From Lachnospiraceae bacterium 28-4 (GTDB lineage Bacteria; Bacillota; Clostridia; Lachnospirales; Lachnospiraceae), in contig KE159599.1 in assembly GCA_000403275.2 (NCBI GenBank), forward strand, positions 583,391-647,390: 64,000 nucleotides of DNA, given 5' to 3'. Below, in pieces: positions 36,359-45,194 of this stretch. A program made the translations under genes and the position numbers. Within the stretch, counting starts at the first letter, position 1, and every line of letters starts with the position of its first letter. Below the pieces are notes generated by a model that was given only the letters and a program-made list of their open reading frames with translations, did not search any database and had not been told where the DNA came from.

Positions 36359-36537
36359 AAACCCACTTCTTCTGTTCTGTCAATCCCTGATTTTGAATTT
36401 TTCAAAATCACACACTGGCATTTTGATATTTTCATACTTATTTTTCAACCTGTATAAAATTTTCAAGAGTTCTCTAATTTCCGCTTGACTTTCTATTTGC
36501 AGACTACAACTTCTCTGAAATCATGGCGGGGAAGAAG

Positions 36538-36908
36538 GAGGGGGAGGAACCGGGAGGGCGGAATCGGCAGCAGGAGGAGAAGGGTGGCAGGAGGAAGGAG
36601 ACGGTCAGGGGCGAACGGTTCGGGATAGTTTCGCGCTGCTTTGCGGAGGAAAATGAAATTTTCTTAATATTCCGTCCAAAAAACAGCAATTTGGTGACAC
36701 GGATGTCACCAAAAGCCCGCAATGAGCCCGGATGGCGAATCGCGGGCGGTTGCGTCCGGCCGCCACCACTTCGCCGGAATATTTAGAAAATTCATTTCCC
36801 GAAGCCGGCACGCGAAACTATCCCGAACCGTTCGCCCCTGACCGTCTCCTTCCTCCTGCCGCCCTTCTCCTCCTGCTGCCGATTCCGCCCTCCCGGTTCC
36901 TCCCCCTC
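36538..36908. repeat. Long palindromic element, family 1 copy B
   Basis: A 371-bp element. The left arm from GAGGGGGAGGAACCGGGAGG is repeated inverted, ending at 36908, with only a few mismatches over about 110 bp. The interior (about 36650-36800) is nearly the same as in the element at 6633-7026: ATTTTCTTAATATTCCG, GGTGACACGGATGTCACC, AATGAGCCCGGATGGCGAAT, TTTAGAAAAT. The arms, however, do not align with the other copy's arms. It lies between the IS110 debris and the start of the solute-binding protein gene. Confidence 0.9.
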
Positions 36909-37012
36909 AAACAGCCATATGAATTTCTACCTCCCCCCTCTCATCCATATTGCAAATTTTTTCCTAAAATGCTATGATAATTCCAGAAATATTACGATCA
37001 ATGGAGAACGTC

Positions 37013-38278
37013 ATGAAAAGAAAAATCAGCATATTGTTTCCGGCCCTTTTATTGGCCGTATTATTGTCCGGATGCCAAAGCAAAGACTCTGATCCTGTAT
37101 TTTCAACCACAGACAACGAGCAGGAAGCGGAGCGTAACCCTGATTCTGATACGGTCAATCTGACTGTCTGGGGCGCGGAGGAAGATGAAGAACTGCTCCG
37201 CCAGATTATCGACGGATTCCAGGAAGAATACCAAAACCAGGCGAACTTTGCCATAACTTACATGCCGCAGAGCGAAAGCCATTGCACCGACGCCCTGATG
37301 GCGGATCTGGAAAACGGCGCGGATGTATTCGCCTTCGCCGATGATCAGCTGTATACGCTTGTGGCCGCCGGCGCTCTGGAGCCGATAGATAACGCGGAAA
37401 CGATCCGCGCATCGAATCTGCCGGAAGCTGTCCTTGCAGCATCCGTGGACGATACCCTGTACGCCCTGCCTCTCACCGCAGACAACGGGTATTTTCTTTA
37501 TTATAATAAACAATATTTTTCCGAAAAAGATATTACATCCCTGGACCGGATGCTTGATATCGCAGCGGAACAAGAGAAAAAAGTTTCGATGGAATGGTCC
37601 TCCGGATGGTATGTATACTCCCTCTTCGGCAATACCGGGCTCACTGTCGGCCTGAACGACGACGGGATCACCAACTACTGTACCTGGAACAGTACCGAAG
37701 GGGATATTAAGGGAACTGACGTGGCGCGGGCCATGCTGGCTATGGCGGAACATCCCGGCTTTATCAGCACGGACGACGCCGGTTTTCTGGAAGGCGTGAA
37801 AAACGGCACGATCATCGCAGGAGTCAACGGCGTATGGAATGCTGTCGCCGTGGAAGAAGCATGGGGCAGCGGTTTCGGAGCGGCAAAACTTCCCTCTTAC
37901 ACATGTGCCGGACAGCAAGTCCAGATGGCTTCTTTTTCCGGCTATAAATTGATCGGAGTAAACGCCTATTCCAGCCATCCGCAGTGGGCCGCAAAACTTG
38001 CGGAGTGGATCGCAAGCGAAGAAAACCAGGCACTCCGTTTCCAGCTCCGCGGCCAAGGGCCTTCCAATATCCAAGCCGCCGCTTCTGCAGAAGTACAAAG
38101 TTCCCCCGCCATCGCCGCATTGTTGGAACAGTCTGAATTTTCCTGCCTCCAACGCATCGGCGGCAATTTCTGGGAACCTGTCACCACGTTTACCGCCGAT
38201 ATCCTGGCCGGAAATATGAAAGGAAAAAATCTCCAGGAACAGCTTGACATTATGGTAGATGGGATTATCGCGCCATAA
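37013..38278 (+). CDS. Extracellular solute-binding lipoprotein, family 1
   Basis: About 421 residues from MKRKISILFPALLLAVLLSG, with lipobox LLSGC and GGAG six bases upstream of the start. It is a maltose-type (cluster D) binding protein: NLTVWGAEEDEELLRQIIDG, ADVFAFADDQLYTLVAAGAL, ALPLTADNGYFLYYNKQYF, and a C-terminal EWIASEENQALRFQLRGQGP. It probably binds a sugar or oligosaccharide. No permease or ATPase genes follow. Instead a chemoreceptor gene starts 42 bases downstream, which suggests the protein may act as a ligand carrier for taxis or share a distant transporter. Confidence 0.9.
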   Translation: MKRKISILFPALLLAVLLSGCQSKDSDPVFSTTDNEQEAERNPDSDTVNLTVWGAEEDEELLRQIIDGFQEEYQNQANFAITYMPQSESHCTDALMADLENGADVFAFADDQLYTLVAAGALEPIDNAETIRASNLPEAVLAASVDDTLYALPLTADNGYFLYYNKQYFSEKDITSLDRMLDIAAEQEKKVSMEWSSGWYVYSLFGNTGLTVGLNDDGITNYCTWNSTEGDIKGTDVARAMLAMAEHPGFISTDDAGFLEGVKNGTIIAGVNGVWNAVAVEEAWGSGFGAAKLPSYTCAGQQVQMASFSGYKLIGVNAYSSHPQWAAKLAEWIASEENQALRFQLRGQGPSNIQAAASAEVQSSPAIAALLEQSEFSCLQRIGGNFWEPVTTFTADILAGNMKGKNLQEQLDIMVDGIIAP

Positions 38279-38320
38279 TGCCCCCCAATATCAATACCAG
38301 ACATCAAAGGAGTACTCGTT

Positions 38321-39907
38321 ATGATGAAAAATATCAGTTTAAAACATCGTCTGATTATACCGATTGCCCTTCTCGGCATTGTAGCCCTTTTGTCAAACAT
38401 TCTTTCCATCATCAGTATACATAACGTGAACGCAAATGCCTCCAATATCGCCGATAATTATATGGACGGCAAAAGCCGGCTGGCGGAAATCTGCCAGTCC
38501 TCCATGGACATACATAAAATGGCCTTAAGCCACATCGTCGCCACAGATTACGAAACTATGATCTCCCTCGTCCAGCAGATCAAGGAAAAGGAAGCCCTTC
38601 TGGACGATATGCTGGCGGAATACCAAACCCATGTGGTTTCCGAAGATCAGGCAAAATACGATGCCCTCCTGGCAGACTATGCCTCTTTCAAGCACGCGCT
38701 TGTCCACCTGGTCTGCGCCAGCGCCAGCCACAAGACGCAGGACGCCTATGCCCTCGCTAACGGCGACGTGGCCTTATATGCCGACGCCATGGAAAACGAT
38801 ATTGATTCCCTGACCTCTTCTATCAGCGACCAGACTTCCGAAGCCAGAAACCGGCTCTCCACCGTATATCTCATATCCCTGGCTGCCGGCATTACGGCGG
38901 TTATCATCTGTACTTTGCTGGTATTTACGGATTTGAAGCTGATTACGAATTATGTTGTGACTCCCATCAAGAATATCCTGAACACCATCCAGGAAAGTTC
39001 CGGGCGCATCCACCATATGACAAAGGAAGTATTAAAAAGAACGCAAGCATCCAAAGGAAGCGCTGCCGGCCTCTCCTCCCTCGCCGAACAGCTGTCGGCA
39101 TCCATTCAGGAAGTGGCGGGCAATGCGGCCCTGATCAACGATAATACGGGAAGCGTCCGTCTGGATGTCAAGAATATTACAGAAGAATGCGGCGCTATCA
39201 CGGAGTACACCGTCCACATGAACGCCCGCGCAGACGCCATGCAGCAGTCCGCCCAAACCAACGCGGAAGTCACCAGCGCCAAGGCTGCGGAAATCCTCCG
39301 CTCCCTTAACGACGCTATCGAAAAAAGCAAAAGCGTCAACCAGATCAAAACGCTCACCGGAGAGATTCTCGCCATCTCCCAGCAAACCAGGCTGATCGCT
39401 CTTAACGCTTCCGTAGAAGCCGCTAACGCCGGGGAAGCGGGCAGGGGCTTCGCCGTAGTCGCCAGCGAAGTTCGCGATCTTGCGCATTCCAGCCAGGAGA
39501 CCGCCAACCGCATCCAGGAGATTAACGATGTGGTCATTGCCGCCGTATCCAATCTCTCTGAAAATGCCCAATACCTGATCGACTATATGAACCGGTCCGT
39601 CCTCACGGAATTCCAGTCATTCGTACAGTCCGGCAGCCAGTACAAGGAAGACGCCGCTTACATACGCCAGACTATGGATGAATTCCACGAGCAAACCAAA
39701 CGCTTGGAAAATTCCATGTCCGGAATCGCGGACTCCATCTGCGCCATCACAAAAGCTATCGATGAAAGCGCTATCGGCATTACCGGCGTCGCTGACAATA
39801 CCAGAAACCTTGCGGGCGATATGGAGGATATCGCACAACGCATGGGCGTCAACCAGGAAGTCGTGGAAGGGCTGGAGAAGGAAACGATCGTATTCAATAA
39901 TCTATAA
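38321..39907 (+). CDS. Methyl-accepting chemotaxis protein
   Basis: A 528-residue receptor. A transmembrane helix at about residues 10-32 is followed by a four-helix-bundle type extracellular domain to about 180, a second helix at about 181-208, and a HAMP-like linker. The signalling domain has [20 protein letters not shown] and [19 protein letters not shown]. The tip differs from the two other receptors in this window ([16 protein letters not shown], not [16 protein letters not shown]). AAAGGAG is eight bases upstream of the start. It is co-directional with and 42 bases after the solute-binding lipoprotein gene, a probable receptor-ligand pair. Confidence 0.92.
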   Translation: MMKNISLKHRLIIPIALLGIVALLSNILSIISIHNVNANASNIADNYMDGKSRLAEICQSSMDIHKMALSHIVATDYETMISLVQQIKEKEALLDDMLAEYQTHVVSEDQAKYDALLADYASFKHALVHLVCASASHKTQDAYALANGDVALYADAMENDIDSLTSSISDQTSEARNRLSTVYLISLAAGITAVIICTLLVFTDLKLITNYVVTPIKNILNTIQESSGRIHHMTKEVLKRTQASKGSAAGLSSLAEQLSASIQEVAGNAALINDNTGSVRLDVKNITEECGAITEYTVHMNARADAMQQSAQTNAEVTSAKAAEILRSLNDAIEKSKSVNQIKTLTGEILAISQQTRLIALNASVEAANAGEAGRGFAVVASEVRDLAHSSQETANRIQEINDVVIAAVSNLSENAQYLIDYMNRSVLTEFQSFVQSGSQYKEDAAYIRQTMDEFHEQTKRLENSMSGIADSICAITKAIDESAIGITGVADNTRNLAGDMEDIAQRMGVNQEVVEGLEKETIVFNNL

Positions 39908-39957
39908 GCAAAAATGTCTGCTGCCAGCCATGGAGCCGCTTCTCACCGATATTTTTT

Positions 39958-41670
39958 TCATCCCTCCGCCAGCACCCGGAAAGTACCCGCAAGATCCAGC
40001 CTCCCGAACCCCCAGGAGCGGTTCGGATATACAATATCCTCGCTGCGCGCCGCTCCCCGCACAAAGTATGCCTTCACTTCCATGCTCTGAGCCAGCACAT
40101 CATTTTCTTCGATCACCGCCCACTGCATAAACTGTGCCGCTCCTCCCGCCGTAATAGCGGCGGCCATACAGGAACCGGTACGCGCTCCCAGCGCCGTCGA
40201 AACATTGACCCCCGGTGCGGCAATATCCGGTTTCAGCCCCCCGCCTCTGGCAAATCCCCTGCCGGAATCGATATAAAAACTATTATTGCCCGCATCATAG
40301 GCGGATACCGTGATCACATTATCTGCCAGGGACGGCTCCGTCAATGTCACATACGGCGTAGAACTCAGGAAATAGACGTCGGTTTTTAAAAACTGGGTAA
40401 TCGGCAGCCACATATTGATATAGCCATAGCCAATACTTCCCCGCATTTCTATTTGAAAAGTCCATACCCCTGCAGTCGGCTGTACGACCCTAAATACCAC
40501 CAGTTCATCGCCGCCGCCCTGTTCTACTAAAATATGATCTACGGCAATCCTCGTTTTTTCATAAATAAAACTGAAATTCCTCGTTTCCCTGCTCCTGAAG
40601 TCAATGTATGGTATGACTTCCCCTCCCGGAGAATGAATCGACACGCTCATCGTATTCGGAACGGTCCCCCATAGTTCCATGACAAAACCCGGCTCTTCAT
40701 CCCCCACGCGAATTTCCGCCGTCTGCATCACCGCAGCGCCTTCCATTGGAAAAAGCCTTTGGAAATGGTGTCCCGCATTGCCCTCGTTTCCGCCGCCCGC
40801 CACGACTACACGGTTCCTCTTTCTGGCGATCCTGTCCAAATATCTTGCCAGCACGGAATTGCCGGCATGGTCTCCCCAGTTTGTCCCCATACCGATACAT
40901 ATGACCACCGGCCTTTCGCTCACTTCCGTAAAGCGATCCAGGTATTTCAATGCCATTCCGATATTCGCATCGCAATAAGCCGGCACGCCGTCCGGTATCA
41001 AATAGTAATCCCTCAAATATTGCTTCGCTTCCTTGCATTTCACCACCACGATATCCGCATCCGGCGCAGCGCCTAAAAAATTCACACCAAACCCCGTATT
41101 GCTCCCCGCCGCCACGCTGGCCATGGCCGTTCCATGGCCGTCCGTATCCGTAGACGGAACCACCGACAACGGATCAGCGCTTCTGATCGCCTCGTTGATC
41201 TGTTCATTGGTATACTCCGTTCCAAAAGAAAATCCATCCGGCGGAGTCCCTTCCTGTATCGTCTGATCCCAGATAGATAATATTCTCGATGTGCCGTCTT
41301 CCCTCTTAAAAACATCTAAATTATAACGAATTCCAGTGCATATAAATCCTATAACCACGCCTTTTCCAGTCAAAGAAAGGGGCGGCCTTTGCACTTCAGC
41401 AATTCCCGATCTTATCAGATTCACCGGATCGTATTCGCCCGCCGGGCCCACGGCCTCCTGCATCAGACCATATAACTTCGGAATCGAATTATAAGTATAT
41501 TTGCTCACGCTGACCGGCATCTGGACGGAACGCCTGAAATACAGTACCGCAAACTCCTCATCAATCATTTCCACGCAGTAATCCATGCCGTCCAGTTCAT
41601 CCCCAACCAGCATAAAGTCAATCAATGCTTCTCCAAAATCTTCGGACAATATCTGCTCTCTGCACGCCAT
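39958..41670 (-). CDS. S8 (Csp-like) pseudoprotease, Asp and Ser to Cys
   Basis: A 570-residue subtilase of the Clostridia CspB/C-like group, with no signal peptide. The fold is clear: GKGVVIGFICTGIRYNL, SRILSIWDQT, DTDGHGTAMASVAAG, VAGGGNEGNAG, LKPDIAAPGVNVSTALG. The catalytic Asp position (normally DTGI) is Cys111 (ICTGI), and the catalytic Ser position (normally GTSMAAA) is Cys501 (GSCMAAA). Only His179 of the triad remains. Both codons (TGC, TGT) are unambiguous. Related CspA and CspC of Clostridioides are pseudoproteases in spore-germination signalling. Here a regulatory rather than proteolytic role is likely. Confidence 0.85.
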   Translation of the reverse strand: MACREQILSEDFGEALIDFMLVGDELDGMDYCVEMIDEEFAVLYFRRSVQMPVSVSKYTYNSIPKLYGLMQEAVGPAGEYDPVNLIRSGIAEVQRPPLSLTGKGVVIGFICTGIRYNLDVFKREDGTSRILSIWDQTIQEGTPPDGFSFGTEYTNEQINEAIRSADPLSVVPSTDTDGHGTAMASVAAGSNTGFGVNFLGAAPDADIVVVKCKEAKQYLRDYYLIPDGVPAYCDANIGMALKYLDRFTEVSERPVVICIGMGTNWGDHAGNSVLARYLDRIARKRNRVVVAGGGNEGNAGHHFQRLFPMEGAAVMQTAEIRVGDEEPGFVMELWGTVPNTMSVSIHSPGGEVIPYIDFRSRETRNFSFIYEKTRIAVDHILVEQGGGDELVVFRVVQPTAGVWTFQIEMRGSIGYGYINMWLPITQFLKTDVYFLSSTPYVTLTEPSLADNVITVSAYDAGNNSFYIDSGRGFARGGGLKPDIAAPGVNVSTALGARTGSCMAAAITAGGAAQFMQWAVIEENDVLAQSMEVKAYFVRGAARSEDIVYPNRSWGFGRLDLAGTFRVLAEG

Positions 41671-41753
41671 ATTTCCACTCTTTACACTTTTCTTCTATTG
41701 TATGACCCCTTCTTCCATAACGTTAAGAAAAACGAAGCAGTTTGTCTTTGCAT

Positions 41754-42102
41754 GGAAAGATCAATTTTCATAAACGCCGTGACGGAGGGAAGCTAAAGGA
41801 AGCAAAAGCAGCCGGGAAAGGGGCGGACGGAGAGCCGGTTTTCTGCTGTTGCATACAATCAGTAATTTCACTTATGAAATGGTCGATAATCAGAGTGAAA
41901 TCGCCAGGACGGCGGTTTCAGGAAGCATAAGGCATGGATGCCGTTGCTTCCGACTCGTTCGGTTTTATCATGTTACCCATTTCATTAGTGAAATCTGATT
42001 GGAAGCTCCAGCTGAAAACCGGCCCTCCGTCCGCCCCTTTCCCGGCTGCTTTTGCTTCCTTTAGCTTCCCTCCGCCACGGCGTTTATAAAAATTGATTTC
42101 CC
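41754..42102. repeat. Long palindromic element, family 2 copy C
   Basis: A 349-bp element with arms at 41754-41882 and about 41978-42102. The ends read AGATCAATTTTCATAAACGCC and, on the other side in reverse, GAAATCAATTTTTATAAACG. The arms are near-perfect inverted copies (GGAGGGAAGCTAAAGGAAGC on the left matches the right arm), yet differ at many positions from copy B. The core hairpin GGAAGC...GCTTCC encloses GGCATGGATGCC, where copy B has GGGAGC...GCTCCC and GGACAGGATGTCC. It lies between the divergent starts of the S8 gene and the response regulator. Confidence 0.9.
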
Positions 42103-42174
42103 TGGTCTTTACAGCAATTTTAATGTTTTTTTCATCTAATCCGTGTATACTTATAAAAGGGAGGTTTGTATGAT

Positions 42175-42852
42175 ATGCGTATATTAATTGCAGAAGACGA
42201 AAAATCATTAAACAATGTGATTACCAAAACATTGACCAAAAACGGATACAGCGTGGACTCCTGCTTTGACGGAGAAGAAGCTTTGGACTATCTGGCGGGA
42301 GCGGAATACGATGCTGTGATTCTGGATATTATGATGCCAAAGCTGGACGGTATCAGCGTTTTAAAAAAATTCCGGGCTTCCGGCAGTTCAACTCCCGTCC
42401 TTTTCCTGACTGCAAAAGACGCTGTCTCCGACAGAGTGCAGGGACTGGATGCAGGTGCGGACGACTATCTCGTAAAACCCTTCTCTTTTGACGAACTTCT
42501 GGCCCGCATCCGCGTTCTGCTGCGCCGAAATACCGGCAACGCGGAGAATGTTCTCCGGGCAGCCAACCTGACAGTGGATTTGAACGCCCGCACGGTTTTC
42601 AGAGACAGCACTGCCATCGCCCTTTCTTCCAAAGAATTCTCTATTCTGGAATACATGGTAAGGAATCAGGGCATCGTTCTCACAAGGGAAAAAATCGAAC
42701 AACATATCTGGAACTATGATTATGAAGGAGGTTCCAACGTGATCGATGTATATATCCGCTATCTGCGCAAAAAAATTGATGATTCCTACACCCCCAAACT
42801 CATTCATACCGTCAGAGGAACCGGATATGTACTCAAGGAGATAAACCCATGA
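42175..42852 (+). CDS. OmpR-family response regulator
   Basis: 225 residues from MRILIAEDEKSLNN. The frame opens at a TTG nine bases earlier, but GGGAGG spacing favours this ATG. The phosphoacceptor is D51 in VILDIMMPKLDG, with FLTAKDAV and the PF of LVKPFSFDEL. The C-terminal winged helix runs from LSSKEFSILEYM to VRGTGYVLKE. It overlaps the kinase gene by four bases. The pair with the PepSY lipoprotein downstream resembles antimicrobial-peptide or metal-sensing TCS units of Firmicutes. Confidence 0.93.
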   Translation: MRILIAEDEKSLNNVITKTLTKNGYSVDSCFDGEEALDYLAGAEYDAVILDIMMPKLDGISVLKKFRASGSSTPVLFLTAKDAVSDRVQGLDAGADDYLVKPFSFDELLARIRVLLRRNTGNAENVLRAANLTVDLNARTVFRDSTAIALSSKEFSILEYMVRNQGIVLTREKIEQHIWNYDYEGGSNVIDVYIRYLRKKIDDSYTPKLIHTVRGTGYVLKEINP

Positions 42853-44231
42853 AACACCTGTCCATAAAAGCAAAAATTACACTCTGGTATACAGTGCTTA
42901 TGGCCCTTCTCGTCATAGTCATGCTCTGGATCCTGTTTTCTGTCAGCAATACACGGATCCTGTCCGGTGCGAATACAAGATTGAAAAATACGGTAGTCCG
43001 AAGCTTTCGGGAAATCGATTTTGAGGACGGAATGTTGGAATTCGACGACGATTTCCTGAGGCTCGGCACGGAAAACGGCATATACCTGTCGGTATACGAC
43101 CGTTACGGCAACTATCTGTATGGCCAGCTCCCGGCTTACTACTCGGGAACGCCTACTCTGGTCATGGACGAATTGCAGCAGGATTATGATTTCTACACCC
43201 AATGGTATATCTATGACTACAAAATGCCTGTGGAGGGCTATGGAACACTCTGGGTAAGGGGCATCACCTCACAGCTTCGAACCGACAGAGCCCTTATAAC
43301 CATGATTCGACTGGCACTAATTTTCTTTCCATTTTTCGTATTATGTATCGCCGTGAGCGGCTATTTTCTCATACGAAAGGCTCTGGCTCCTCTCCGGTCC
43401 GTTACCGAAGCGGCCGAAGAAATCAGCCTTGGCAAAAATCTCTCCAGGCGCATTCATCTGGAAGGCGGCCAGGATGAAGCGCACCGGCTGGCCCACACCT
43501 TTGACCATATGATGGATAAACTGGAGACTTCCTTTGAAAACGAAAAACAGTTTACTTCCGACGTCTCCCATGAACTGCGCACTCCCACATCCGTCATCCT
43601 CGCCCAGTGCGAATATGCGCTTTCCGGTCAGGAATCTCCTGAAGAATTAAAAAGCTGTCTGCATACGATTATGAATCAGGCACGCAAAATGACCGCCCTG
43701 ATTTCCCAGCTCCTTACCTTGTCCAGAGCGGACAGCGGAAACCAAAACCTTCATCTGGAAACGATTAACCTGAGCGAACTCCTCGAAATCATTGCCCAGG
43801 AACAGCAGATCATCGCGGATCAAAAAAACATTACCATTCAGACCGATATTTCCCCCCATGTCCTCATGCGGGCCGACGAGACGATGATGATGCGTTTTTT
43901 TATCAATCTTATTTCCAACAGTATCCGTTATGGCAAGGAAAACGGCCATGTGCATCTCACGCTGGCTTCCGAAGGGAATACTATCACCGGATCGGTAGCT
44001 GACGATGGGATCGGCATCTCAGCCGAACAGCTTCCCCTCATCTGGAAGCGGTTTTATCAGGCAGATCCCGCAAGAACCTCCGATGCAAGCGGCAGCTCCG
44101 GCCTTGGCCTCCCTATGGTACAATGGATCGCCAAAGCCCATGGCGGAACCATATCCGCAGAAAGCACCCAGGGACAGGGAAGTAAATTTTCTTTTACTTT
44201 TTCATCTTCCCTTAATCTTGGCACTATATGA
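42849..44231 (+). CDS. Sensor histidine kinase
   Basis: A 460-residue kinase. A membrane helix at about residues 13-33 is followed by a short extracellular domain to about 150, a second helix at about 150-178 and a HAMP domain (RKALAPLRSVTEAAEEIS). The HisKA box is DVSHELRTPTSVILAQCEYA (H241), and the HATPase includes FFINLISNSIRYG, DDGIGIS and SSGLGLPMVQWIAKAHGG. The start overlaps its response regulator by four bases. It is followed by a PepSY lipoprotein that may modulate it. Confidence 0.93.
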   Translation: MKHLSIKAKITLWYTVLMALLVIVMLWILFSVSNTRILSGANTRLKNTVVRSFREIDFEDGMLEFDDDFLRLGTENGIYLSVYDRYGNYLYGQLPAYYSGTPTLVMDELQQDYDFYTQWYIYDYKMPVEGYGTLWVRGITSQLRTDRALITMIRLALIFFPFFVLCIAVSGYFLIRKALAPLRSVTEAAEEISLGKNLSRRIHLEGGQDEAHRLAHTFDHMMDKLETSFENEKQFTSDVSHELRTPTSVILAQCEYALSGQESPEELKSCLHTIMNQARKMTALISQLLTLSRADSGNQNLHLETINLSELLEIIAQEQQIIADQKNITIQTDISPHVLMRADETMMMRFFINLISNSIRYGKENGHVHLTLASEGNTITGSVADDGIGISAEQLPLIWKRFYQADPARTSDASGSSGLGLPMVQWIAKAHGGTISAESTQGQGSKFSFTFSSSLNLGTI

Positions 44232-44287
44232 TAAGTTTATCGAAACAAACAAAAAGGGTTTTTCAATGATCAGGAGGAGAGTTTACA

Positions 44288-45184
44288 ATGAAAAATAAGA
44301 AAATGAAAAGAACTTATATACTTACGGCAATATTAGGTCTGGCCTTTACATTTACGGCCTGCGGTTCCGCAGCAGAAGCCAAATCTGCCCAACCGGAAGC
44401 GGCACAGGAAGCGGCCTCTGCCCAGGATAGCACACAGGTACAGGCAACGCCTCCCATACAGACAATGGGAACGCTTCCCGATGGCACACAGGTACCCGTC
44501 ACCATTCTTCCCGACGGCACGATCCAGATCTCACAGCCATCTACGGACGCAGCCGCGCAAGACCAGCCTGCAGGCGCTAACGCCCCGGCGGCTCAGGCAG
44601 CCCAGGAACCACAAGTTCAGCTGACAGATAATAGTGCCTCCGCAGCTTCCGCAACTTCCGCAGCTTCTGCAGCTCCTACAGTTCAGGAACCGCAAATTCA
44701 GCCGGCAGGTAATAGTTCGCAAGCATCCCTTATCGGAGAAGAAAAAGCATTGCAGATCGCTTTAGAACATGCGGGAGTAGCATTAGAAAATGTTGCCTAT
44801 TCCCAGGTAAAACTGGAAAACGATGACGGCAGATGGGAATATGATACCGAATTTTACTCCGGCAGCAAAGAATATGACTACGAAATCGACGCTTCCACCG
44901 GTGAGATCCTCGGCTATGACCACGATATCGAAAGCGTCTACCTGCCCTCTGCGGATAATGCACAGTCTTCCGCCGCTTCCGTCAGCCTGGAAACTGCCAA
45001 ATCTTCTGCTTTGGCCAAAGTTCCGGGAGCCGGCGAATCCAACATCAGGATCAACCAGGACTATGATGACGGCAGACTGATATACGAAGGCAAAATCATC
45101 TACAATACTACCGAATATGAGTTTGAAATCGATGCAACCACCGGCACATTTCTCGAGTGGAGCGCGGAATCTATTTATGATTAA
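44288..45184 (+). CDS. PepSY-domain lipoprotein
   Basis: A 298-residue lipoprotein. The signal peptide ends at FTFTACGS, so the lipidated Cys is near residue 25. A low-complexity Ala/Gln/Ser linker follows, with two near-repeats (QEPQVQLTDNS and QEPQIQPAGNS). Then come two PepSY units at about 150-220 and 228-298, each ending with the YDYEIDASTGEILGYD / YEFEIDATTGTFLEW signature. PepSY proteins inhibit proteases or contact sensor kinases. GGAGGAG precedes the start. It is third in the TCS operon. An IS1182 element is inserted just after its stop. Confidence 0.88.
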   Translation: MKNKKMKRTYILTAILGLAFTFTACGSAAEAKSAQPEAAQEAASAQDSTQVQATPPIQTMGTLPDGTQVPVTILPDGTIQISQPSTDAAAQDQPAGANAPAAQAAQEPQVQLTDNSASAASATSAASAAPTVQEPQIQPAGNSSQASLIGEEKALQIALEHAGVALENVAYSQVKLENDDGRWEYDTEFYSGSKEYDYEIDASTGEILGYDHDIESVYLPSADNAQSSAASVSLETAKSSALAKVPGAGESNIRINQDYDDGRLIYEGKIIYNTTEYEFEIDATTGTFLEWSAESIYD

Positions 45185-45194
45185 TATTGCCATG

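Noticed and set aside
37103-38152. A 349-codon ORF on the minus strand
   Set aside because: It is antisense to the clearly recognisable solute-binding lipoprotein and its translation has no family features.
42166-42168. TTG as start of the response regulator
   Set aside because: GGGAGG would be only one base away. The ATG at 42175 has proper spacing and begins the standard MRILIAEDE.
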